A stretch of DNA of 64,000 nucleotides from Pseudomonas sp. Au-Pse12 (lineage in GTDB: Bacteria; Pseudomonadota; Gammaproteobacteria; Pseudomonadales; Pseudomonadaceae). Made by a program: the position numbers and the translations under genes. The stretch covers positions 62,001-126,000 of the forward strand of contig NZ_JAJTTH010000005.1 of NCBI RefSeq assembly GCF_021341665.1, given 5' to 3'. The notes below the pieces were generated by a model. It was not told where the DNA came from. It did no database searches and was given only the letters and a program-made list of their open reading frames with translations. This document shows, one piece after another, positions 57,509 to 64,000 of the stretch; the stretch's first letter is position 1, and every line of letters starts with the position of its first letter.

Positions 57509-59794
57509 ATGAGCTTCGGCGCCGATGAAGAGATCCTTCAGGATTTCCTGGTTGAGGCCGGCGAGATTCTAGAGCAACTGTCCGAACAACTGGTCGAGCT
57601 GGAAAGCCGACCGGATGATGCGGACCTGCTCAATGCAATTTTTCGCGGTTTTCACACTGTTAAAGGGGGCGCCGGCTTCCTCCAGCTCAATGAGCTGGTG
57701 GAGTGCTGCCACATCGCCGAGAACGTCTTCGACATCCTGCGCAAGGGTGAGCGGCGGGTCGACTCGGAACTGATGGACGTGGTGCTTGAGGCTCTGGACG
57801 CGGTGAACGGCATGTTCGGCCAGGTCCGTGAGCGCACCGAAATCACTGCCGCGACCCCGGAACTGCTGGCCGCCTTGGCGCGCCTGGCCGAGCCTGCCGG
57901 TGCCGAGCCCGCAGCACCTGCGGTGGAAGAAGTGGTCGAGCCGGTTGCCGAGGTTGTGGCTGATGAAAGCCCGGCAGGGGATATCACCGATAACGAATTC
58001 GAGCTGCTGCTCGACTCGCTGAACGCCGCCAAGGCTGAAGCCGAGACCGCGCCTGCCGCCGCACCAGTGGCCCAGGGCGAGCCGGCCAGCGATGAAATCA
58101 CCGATGCCGAGTTCGAATCCCTGCTGGACCAGTTGCACGGCAAGGGCCAGTTTGCCCCGGATGCCGTAGCACCGGCCGCCGCCAGTACCGCCACAGGCAC
58201 CGCTGCCAGTGGCGACGAAATTACCGACGACGAATTCGAAGCCCTGCTGGACCAGTTGCATGGCAAGGGCAACTTTGCCGTGGACGCACTGGAATCGGCG
58301 GTGGCCGCGAGCCCCGCGACGCCAGCCCCGACGGCCGCGGCCGCCGGCAGCGACCTGATCACGGATCACGAATTCGAATCCCTGCTGGATGAGTTGCACG
58401 GCAAGGGCAAGTTTTCCGAAACCCCAGGTACGGCCCAGCCTGCCGCGGTGACTGCGGCCCCGGCCCCGGCTGCGGCGGCCGCTGCAGCCGTCGCCAAACC
58501 GGCAGCGAAGAAGCCCGAGCCCAAGGCCGAGGCGCCTAAGGCTGCCGCTGCTCCAGCCGCTCCTGCTGCTGCGGCTCCGGCACGCGCGGCGGCTGCGGCA
58601 CCGGCAGAAAAGCCGGCCAGCGAAGCGGAAACCACGGTGCGGGTCGATACCGCGCGCCTGGACGAAATCATGAACATGGTCGGCGAACTGGTGCTGGTGC
58701 GTAACCGCCTGGTGCGCCTGGGGCTGAACAGTGGCGACGAAGCCATGTCCAAGGCGGTGTCCAACCTTGACGTGGTAACGGCCGACCTGCAGACCGCGGT
58801 GATGAAGACCCGCATGCAGCCGATCAAGAAGGTCTTCGGGCGCTTCCCGCGCCTGGTTCGCGACCTGGCCCGGCAGCTCAAGAAAGAGATCAACCTGGAG
58901 CTGGTGGGGGAAGAAACCGACCTCGACAAGAACCTGGTAGAGGCCCTGGCCGACCCGCTGGTGCACTTGGTGCGCAACGCGGTGGACCACGGTGTCGAAT
59001 CGCCGGAAGAACGTGAAGCCTCGGGCAAGTCCCGTGGCGGCAAGGTGGTTCTGGCGGCGGAACAGGAAGGCGACCACATCCTGCTGTCGATCTCCGATGA
59101 CGGCAAGGGTATGGACCCTAACGTGTTGCGCGCCATCGCCGTCAAGCGCGGCGTGATGGACAAGGATGCCGCCGACCGCCTCAGCGATACCGAGTGCTAC
59201 AACCTGATCTTCGCCCCGGGTTTCTCCACCAAGACCGAGATTTCCGACGTCTCCGGCCGTGGCGTGGGCATGGACGTGGTGAAGACCAAGATTTCCCAGC
59301 TCAATGGTTCGATCAACATCTACTCGACCAAGGGCCAGGGCTCGAAGATCGTCATCAAGGTGCCGTTGACCCTGGCGATCATGCCGACCCTGATGGTCAT
59401 GCTCGGCAACCAGGCCTTCGCCTTCCCGCTGGTCAACGTCAACGAGATCTTCCACCTCGACCTGTCGCGCACCAATGTGGTGGACGGCCAGGAAGTGGTG
59501 ATCGTGCGCGACAAGGCGTTGCCCCTGTTCTACCTCAAACGCTGGCTGGTCAGTTCCGCCGCTCATGAAGAGCAGCGCGAGGGCCACGTAGTGATCCTTT
59601 CGGTGGGCACCCAGCGGATCGGCTTTGTCGTCGATCAACTGGTGGGCCAGGAAGAAGTGGTCATCAAGCCCTTGGGCAAAATGCTTCAGGGAACCCCGGG
59701 CATGTCCGGCGCCACCATTACCGGTGACGGCCGCATCGCTCTGATCCTCGATGTTCCGAGCATGCTCAAGCGTTACGCCGCACGGCGTATTTGA
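57509..59794 (+). CDS. cheA: Chemotaxis histidine kinase CheA
   Basis: CheA phosphorylates CheY and CheB in the receptor array. The 761-residue product has the P1 Hpt domain (residues 1 to about 110) with phosphorylated H49 ([12 protein letters not shown]). About 380-440 is the dimerisation helix pair. The ATPase domain follows ([46 protein letters not shown] across the G boxes), then a CheW-like regulatory domain at the end. Between P1 and the dimerisation domain lie about 260 low-complexity Ala/Pro residues with four copies of an ITDxEFExLLD motif (listed separately); no clear P2 domain is visible. An ATG and cheZ precede it closely. Confidence 0.95.
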   Translation: MSFGADEEILQDFLVEAGEILEQLSEQLVELESRPDDADLLNAIFRGFHTVKGGAGFLQLNELVECCHIAENVFDILRKGERRVDSELMDVVLEALDAVNGMFGQVRERTEITAATPELLAALARLAEPAGAEPAAPAVEEVVEPVAEVVADESPAGDITDNEFELLLDSLNAAKAEAETAPAAAPVAQGEPASDEITDAEFESLLDQLHGKGQFAPDAVAPAAASTATGTAASGDEITDDEFEALLDQLHGKGNFAVDALESAVAASPATPAPTAAAAGSDLITDHEFESLLDELHGKGKFSETPGTAQPAAVTAAPAPAAAAAAAVAKPAAKKPEPKAEAPKAAAAPAAPAAAAPARAAAAAPAEKPASEAETTVRVDTARLDEIMNMVGELVLVRNRLVRLGLNSGDEAMSKAVSNLDVVTADLQTAVMKTRMQPIKKVFGRFPRLVRDLARQLKKEINLELVGEETDLDKNLVEALADPLVHLVRNAVDHGVESPEEREASGKSRGGKVVLAAEQEGDHILLSISDDGKGMDPNVLRAIAVKRGVMDKDAADRLSDTECYNLIFAPGFSTKTEISDVSGRGVGMDVVKTKISQLNGSINIYSTKGQGSKIVIKVPLTLAIMPTLMVMLGNQAFAFPLVNVNEIFHLDLSRTNVVDGQEVVIVRDKALPLFYLKRWLVSSAAHEEQREGHVVILSVGTQRIGFVVDQLVGQEEVVIKPLGKMLQGTPGMSGATITGDGRIALILDVPSMLKRYAARRI
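57980..58414 (+). repeat. Four copies of an ITDxEFExLLDxLHGKG motif in the CheA linker
   Basis: Copies lie at codons 158-171, 195-215, 236-256 and 282-302. The first is shorter ([14 protein letters not shown], no HGKG); the others share ITDxEFExLLDxLHGKGxF. They are separated by 24, 20 and 25 Ala/Pro-rich residues. The regular spacing and strong conservation against a low-complexity background suggest peptide binding sites, not spacer. Confidence 0.9.
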
Positions 59795-59841
59795 TTCGGC
59801 GGGGAGGGGCGGTTGGCCTCGCCCCACCTAACGGAGTGTTT

Positions 59842-60957
59842 ATGGCAGTCAAAGTCCTGGTGGTGGACGATTCGGGTTTTTTCCGCCGCCGCGTCTCGGA
59901 AATTCTTTCAGCGGATTCGAATATCCAGGTCGTCGGTACGGCGACCAACGGTAAAGAGGCGATCGATCAGGCTCTGGCGCTCAAGCCGGACGTGATCACC
60001 ATGGACTACGAGATGCCGATGATGGATGGCATCACCGCAGTGCGGCACATCATGCAGCGCTGCCCGACGCCGGTCCTGATGTTCTCTTCCCTGACCCACG
60101 AAGGCGCCCGAGTGACCCTCGATGCGCTGGATGCCGGGGCGGTGGATTTCCTGCCGAAGAATTTCGAAGACATCTCGCGCAACCCCGAGAAGGTCAAGCA
60201 ACTGCTGTGCGAGAAAGTCCACAGCATCTCGCGCAGTAATCGGCGTTTCAGCAGCTACAGCGCCCCGGCGCCACAACCGGCTGCTCCGGCGCCGGCGCCG
60301 TCGAGCTTTGGTGGCAGTCGCCCGGCGCCAGCGCCAGCTCCGGCCCGGGCTGCGGCACCGGCTGCCAGCGCGAATTCGCCAGCGCCCAAGCGCAAGGCCT
60401 ACAAGCTGGTGGCGATTGGTACGTCCACTGGCGGTCCGGTGGCACTGCAGCGGGTCCTGACCCAGCTGCCGGCCAACTTCCCGGCCCCTATCGTGCTGAT
60501 CCAGCACATGCCGGCGGCGTTTACCAAGGCCTTCGCCGAGCGCCTGGACAAGCTCTGCCGGATCAGCGTCAAGGAAGCCGAGGACGGTGACATCCTGCGT
60601 CCGGGCCTGGCGCTGCTGGCGCCTGGCGGCAAGCAGATGATGATCGACGGTCGTGGCGCGGTGAAGATTCTTCCCGGCGACGAGCGCCTGAACTACAAGC
60701 CATGCGTGGATATCACCTTTGGTTCTGCGGCCAAGTCCTACAACGACAAAGTTCTGGCGGTGGTTCTCACCGGCATGGGTGCCGACGGTCGTGAAGGTGC
60801 GCGCCTGCTCAAGCAGGGCGGCAGCGCGGTCTGGGCCCAGGATGAAGCCAGCTGCGTGATCTATGGCATGCCCATGGCCATCGTCAAAGCCAACCTGGCG
60901 GATGCGGTGTACAGCCTGGACGACATTGGCCGGCACCTGGTCGAGGCCTGTCTCTGA
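59842..60957 (+). CDS. cheB: Chemotaxis methylesterase CheB
   Basis: CheB demethylates and deamidates chemoreceptors when phosphorylated by CheA. The 371-residue product has a receiver domain with D55 ([12 protein letters not shown]). An Ala/Pro-rich linker of about 45 residues (140-185) follows, longer than the enteric one. The methylesterase domain has the catalytic triad S195 ([12 protein letters not shown]), H222 (LIQHMPAAF) and D315 ([12 protein letters not shown]). ATG 59842 has GGAG upstream and gives the normal [10 protein letters not shown] start. The stop overlaps motC by one base (TGATG). Confidence 0.96.
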   Translation: MAVKVLVVDDSGFFRRRVSEILSADSNIQVVGTATNGKEAIDQALALKPDVITMDYEMPMMDGITAVRHIMQRCPTPVLMFSSLTHEGARVTLDALDAGAVDFLPKNFEDISRNPEKVKQLLCEKVHSISRSNRRFSSYSAPAPQPAAPAPAPSSFGGSRPAPAPAPARAAAPAASANSPAPKRKAYKLVAIGTSTGGPVALQRVLTQLPANFPAPIVLIQHMPAAFTKAFAERLDKLCRISVKEAEDGDILRPGLALLAPGGKQMMIDGRGAVKILPGDERLNYKPCVDITFGSAAKSYNDKVLAVVLTGMGADGREGARLLKQGGSAVWAQDEASCVIYGMPMAIVKANLADAVYSLDDIGRHLVEACL

Positions 60958-61697
60958 TGGATGTGCTCAGCCTAATCGGGATCATCATGGCGTTTGTCGC
61001 CATCATTGGCGGCAATTACCTGGAAGGTGGTCACCTGTCGGCTCTGGCCAATGGTCCGGCCGCGCTGATCGTGCTCGGCGGGACCATCGGCGCGGCCTTG
61101 CTGCAGTCACCGTTGAGCGCGTTCAAGCGAGCCATGCAGATCCTGGTGTGGATCCTGTTTCCGCCTCGGGTCGATCTGCCGGGCGGCATCGATCGGGTGG
61201 TCAACTGGAGCCTGACCGCGCGCAAGGAGGGCCTGCTGGGCCTGGAAGGCGTGGCGGACGCCGAGCCGGACACCTATTCGCGCAAAGGCCTGCAACTGTT
61301 GGTGGACGGCGCCGAGCCGGAAGCCATCCGCAGCATCCTCGAAGTGGATTTCTACACCCAGGAAAGCCGTGATATCGAGGCCGCCAAGGTCTTCGAGAGC
61401 ATGGGCGGCTACGCCCCGACCATCGGCATCATTGGTGCGGTGATGGGCTTGATCCACGTGATGGGCAACCTGGCCGATCCCTCCCAGCTGGGCAGCGGCA
61501 TCGCCGTGGCCTTCGTCGCCACCATCTACGGCGTGGCCAGTGCCAACCTGGTGCTGCTGCCGATCGCCGCCAAGCTGAAATCCATTGCCCTGCGCCAGTC
61601 GCGTTACCGGGAAATGCTCCTTGAAGGCATCCTGTCGATTGCCGAAGGCGAAAACCCCCGCTCCATCGAGCTGAAGCTGCAAGGCTTCATGGACTGA
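60957..61697 (+). CDS. motC: Flagellar stator protein MotC (MotA-like)
   Basis: MotC is the MotA-type proton-channel subunit of the second Pseudomonas stator, MotCD, which supports swarming. The 246-residue product has four membrane segments (LIGIIMAFVAIIGGNYL, AALIVLGGTIGAALL, TIGIIGAVMGLIHVM, AVAFVATIYGVASANLVLLP). The MotA-type cytoplasmic loop with charged helices lies between the second and third. The ATG overlaps the cheB stop, and motD starts 2 bases after its end. Confidence 0.95.
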   Translation: MDVLSLIGIIMAFVAIIGGNYLEGGHLSALANGPAALIVLGGTIGAALLQSPLSAFKRAMQILVWILFPPRVDLPGGIDRVVNWSLTARKEGLLGLEGVADAEPDTYSRKGLQLLVDGAEPEAIRSILEVDFYTQESRDIEAAKVFESMGGYAPTIGIIGAVMGLIHVMGNLADPSQLGSGIAVAFVATIYGVASANLVLLPIAAKLKSIALRQSRYREMLLEGILSIAEGENPRSIELKLQGFMD

Positions 61698-61699
61698 TT

Positions 61700-62584
61700 A
61701 TGGCCCGTCGTCGCCAGCAAGAAGAACACGTCAACCATGAGCGCTGGTTGGTTTCCTACGCCGACTTCATCACCTTGCTGTTCGCGTTTTTTGTGGTCAT
61801 GTACTCGATTTCCTCGATCAACGAGGGCAAGTACAAGGTCATTTCCGAAGCCTTGATCGGGGTCTTTACCGACTCCGATCGCAGCCTCAAGCCGATTCCG
61901 ATTGGCGATGAGCGGCCCAAGACCGTGACCCCGGCCAAGCCGCTGGTCAAGGACAGCGATCAGACCGATGCCGGTATCTCCGGTGGCAGCGACCCGTTGA
62001 AGAGCATCGCCGATGACATCAGCGCGGCCTTTGGCGACCTGATCAGCTCCAATCAGATGACCGTGCGCGGCAATGAGCTGTGGGTGGAGATCGAACTCAA
62101 CTCCAGCCTGTTGTTCGGCAGTGGCGATGCCATGCCCAGCGATCAGGCGTTCACCATCATCGACAAGGTGGCGAAGATCCTCAAACCGTTCGACAACCCG
62201 ATCCATGTCGAGGGGTTCACCGATAACCAGCCGATCCAGACGGCGCAGTACCCGACCAACTGGGAGCTGTCCTCGGCCCGCTCGGCGAGCATCGTGCGCA
62301 TGCTGGCAATGCAGGGGGTCAACCCGGCACGCATGGCTTCGGTGGGCTACGGTGAGTTCCAGCCGGTGGCCAACAATGCCACCGCCGAAGGGCGGGCACG
62401 CAATCGCCGGGTGGTGCTGGTGGTGTCGCGCAACCTGGATGTGCGTCGCAGCCTGACCGGTACCGGAACCGCCAATGCGAAGCCGGATGCGGCGCTCAAG
62501 CGTGCTGGCACACAAACTGCACCAACCCCGGTCAAAACGCCGGTACAGGGAAGCGCCGTCAATTCTCCGTCACCTGCTTTATAA
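61700..62584 (+). CDS. motD: Flagellar stator protein MotD (MotB-like)
   Basis: MotD is the MotB-type stator subunit that anchors to peptidoglycan. The 294-residue product has a basic N terminus and one membrane helix carrying the proton-binding aspartate D22 (LVSYADFITLLFAFFVVMYS). A linker follows, then an OmpA-like peptidoglycan-binding domain (about 125-260, HVEGFTDNQPIQ, NWELSSARSASIVRML, GYGEFQPVANNATAEGRARN), and a Pro/Ala/Thr tail. It is paired with motC. Confidence 0.95.
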   Translation: MARRRQQEEHVNHERWLVSYADFITLLFAFFVVMYSISSINEGKYKVISEALIGVFTDSDRSLKPIPIGDERPKTVTPAKPLVKDSDQTDAGISGGSDPLKSIADDISAAFGDLISSNQMTVRGNELWVEIELNSSLLFGSGDAMPSDQAFTIIDKVAKILKPFDNPIHVEGFTDNQPIQTAQYPTNWELSSARSASIVRMLAMQGVNPARMASVGYGEFQPVANNATAEGRARNRRVVLVVSRNLDVRRSLTGTGTANAKPDAALKRAGTQTAPTPVKTPVQGSAVNSPSPAL

Positions 62585-62634
62585 CTTAGCGCTATGTCTC
62601 GCCCCGCTGTGGCCGGGCGGGAGGAACAAACCGA

Positions 62635-63423
62635 ATGAGAGTCTGGGCAGTTGCCAATCAAAAGGGTGGTGTCGGTAAGACCACCAGTTCCATCGCTTTA
62701 GCCGGGTTGCTGGCCGAGGCGGGCAAGCGCGTGGTCGTGGTCGACCTCGACCCCCACGGTTCCATGACCAGCTACTTCGGTTATGACCCGGACACCCTGG
62801 AGCACAGCAGCTACGACCTGTTCCTGCACAAGGGCAACGTGCCCCAGGACCTGCCGGGCCAGCTGTTGCTGGGCACCAGCCATGAACGTATTTCCCTGTT
62901 GCCGTCGAGCACCGCGCTGGCCACCCTCGAGCGCCAGTCGCCGGGGCAGAGCGGCCTGGGCCTGGTGATCGCCAAGAGCCTGGCGCAGCTGTGGCAGGAT
63001 TTCGACTACGCGGTGATCGACAGCCCGCCGCTGCTCGGGGTGCTGATGGTCAACGCCCTGGCGGCCAGCCAGCAGCTGGTGATTCCGGTGCAGACCGAAC
63101 ACCTGGCGGTCAAGGGCCTGGAACGCATGGTCAACACCCTGGCCATGGTCAATCGCTCGCGCAAGCAACCTTTGCCGTTCACCATCGTGCCAACCCTGTT
63201 CGACCGCCGGACCCAGGCTTCCCTGGGTACCCTGCGGGTCCTGCGGGACAAGTTCCCCGAGGAAATCTGGCAAGGCTACATTCCGGTGGATACCCGTTTG
63301 CGCGACGCCAGCCGGGCCGGGGTCACGCCTTCGCAGTTTGACGGCAAGAGTCGCGGGGTACTGGCCTACAAGGCCTTGCTCAAGCACCTGCTGGCCCAAC
63401 AACTCGTGGCACAGGTGGCTTGA
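62635..63423 (+). CDS. parC: ParA-like ATPase ParC (polar chemotaxis array positioning)
   Basis: This 262-residue ParA/MinD-family ATPase matches ParC (PA1462 equivalent), which recruits chemotaxis arrays to the flagellated pole in Vibrio and Pseudomonas. Visible features are the deviant Walker A K10GGVGK15TT, the VVVDLDPHGSMTSYFGY switch, and FDYAVIDSPPLLGVLMVNAL. The symbol must not be confused with topoisomerase IV subunit ParC. GGAGGAAC precedes the ATG. It lies between motD and the CheW-domain ParP gene. Confidence 0.9.
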   Translation: MRVWAVANQKGGVGKTTSSIALAGLLAEAGKRVVVVDLDPHGSMTSYFGYDPDTLEHSSYDLFLHKGNVPQDLPGQLLLGTSHERISLLPSSTALATLERQSPGQSGLGLVIAKSLAQLWQDFDYAVIDSPPLLGVLMVNALAASQQLVIPVQTEHLAVKGLERMVNTLAMVNRSRKQPLPFTIVPTLFDRRTQASLGTLRVLRDKFPEEIWQGYIPVDTRLRDASRAGVTPSQFDGKSRGVLAYKALLKHLLAQQLVAQVA

Positions 63424-63507
63424 CGTGAAGCGTTATTCAAGTCGCCAGGCAGCCCGGCCGATAACCCCTACAGGTCACTGTGTCGGGGTTTTAGCGTGGG
63501 CATCCTC

Positions 63508-64000
63508 ATGAACCGTCCTCTGGATGTAAAGAGCCGGCCGCAGTTGGCGCTGCAGTCGTATCTGGACGCGTTGCTGCAGGACGCCACCGACGAGGAGTTG
63601 GCGCCGCCACCCGTTCCGGTGGCCCCACCTGTGGTCGTCGAAGCGTCCGGCGAAGTGCTGGATGAGTTCCAGGCCGCCGTTCTGGAAGAACAGGCGCGTG
63701 ACGCCCAGCTCCAGCAGCACGCGGCGCCCGCGGTTGCCGCACCTGCGCCAGTGGTGGCGCCGGTATTGGAAGCGCCCGCGCCCATGCCAAGCACGCTTTC
63801 GCCCGTGGTGCCGATGCTCCAGGCCCTGGTGCCGCCCGTGGTGGAAGTGCATTTGCCACCGAGCAATCCGCCACCTCCGGTCGCTGGCAGTGATCGGCCG
63901 AGCTGGGCGGCGGAGCCGTTCGAGTGTCTGTTGTTCGATGTTGCGGGCCTGACCCTGGCGGTGCCGCTGGTGTGCCTGGGGTCGATCTATTCCCTGGCCG
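63508..64000 (+). CDS. parP: CheW-domain protein ParP (5' part only)
   Basis: The first 164 residues are visible; the gene runs off the window. After MNRPLDVKSRPQLALQSYLD comes a Pro/Ala/Val-rich linker of about 110 residues. A CheW/AIF-type domain then starts with PFECLLFDVAGLTLAVPLVCLG. This order and the neighbouring ParA-like gene fit ParP, which couples CheA to ParC and prevents array dissociation from the pole. ATG 63508 is used; a GTG at 63496 is an in-frame alternative. A weak AACCCC/GGGGTT hairpin with a short T run lies at 63463-63492 between the two genes. Confidence 0.88.
   Translation, partial: MNRPLDVKSRPQLALQSYLDALLQDATDEELAPPPVPVAPPVVVEASGEVLDEFQAAVLEEQARDAQLQQHAAPAVAAPAPVVAPVLEAPAPMPSTLSPVVPMLQALVPPVVEVHLPPSNPPPPVAGSDRPSWAAEPFECLLFDVAGLTLAVPLVCLGSIYSLA

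Noticed and set aside
62635-63423. Chromosome-partitioning ParA with a nearby origin
   Set aside because: No parB, parS-like repeats or origin features are present; the setting after motCD and before a CheW-domain gene fits array-positioning ParC.
1-64000. CRISPR array, tRNA/rRNA genes, insertion sequences or prophage genes
   Set aside because: No regularly spaced repeats, RNA gene signatures, transposase or phage proteins were seen on either strand.

Overview
This window is one continuous, almost entirely plus-strand flagellar and chemotaxis supercluster from a Pseudomonas of the P. fluorescens species complex. The assignment rests on gene order (flgIJKL, glycosylation island, fliC-flaG-fliDST, fleQSR, fliEFGHIJ, an HptB module, fliK-R, flhBAF, fleN, fliA, cheYZAB, motCD, ParC/ParP), high GC content, sigma54/FleQ-type promoters and a short 283-residue flagellin resembling that of P. 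syringae. The exact species cannot be read from the sequence; P. protegens or P. chlororaphis relatives are plausible.

Layout. 1-5391: end of flgI, then flgJ, flgK and flgL (P-ring, rod cap/muramidase, hook-filament junction). 5513-26865: a 21 kb flagellin glycosylation island. It has a 1190-residue multidomain glycosyltransferase, a CDP-6-deoxyhexose pathway (rfbF, rfbG, a 3,5-epimerase-like protein, a TylC3-type C-methyltransferase, an NAD-dependent reductase), a second methyltransferase, a CmcI-like O-methyltransferase/hydroxylase and a second multidomain glycosyltransferase. A complete CMP-pseudaminic acid pathway follows (pseB, pseC, pseF, a pseG-acetyltransferase fusion, pseI), then a ketoacyl synthase III-like enzyme, a Maf-type flagellin glycosyltransferase and an 89-residue protein. 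26991-30770: sigma28-driven fliC, flaG, fliD, then fliS-fliT behind a terminator and a candidate sigma28 promoter. 30941-35162: the regulators FleQ, FleS and FleR. 35291-41091: basal body and export ATPase genes fliEFGHIJ. 41179-43571: hsbA-hsbR-hptB, a phosphorelay/anti-sigma output module. 43670-54454: fliK, fliLMNOPQR, flhB, flhA, flhF. 54573-64000: fleN, fliA, cheYZ, cheA, cheB, motC, motD, the ParA-like ParC and the start of the CheW-domain ParP.

How it works together. FleQ with sigma54 and FleSR should switch on the basal-body and export genes; sigma54-type sites are visible before fleS, fliE, fliK, fliL and flhA and, more weakly, before fliD and rfbF. FliA (sigma28) then drives fliC and probably fliST. 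FlhF and FleN set pole and number of flagella. The island builds two activated sugars (CDP- and CMP-linked) and transfers them to flagellin before or during export. CheA, ParC and ParP suggest a polar chemotaxis array; CheA carries an unusual fourfold repeat between its phosphotransfer and catalytic domains.

No gene-free stretch exceeds 300 bases. The longest gaps are 9086-9351, 50737-50990, 26866-27098 and 24070-24300; their contents are listed. No tRNA, rRNA, insertion sequence, prophage or CRISPR array was seen.
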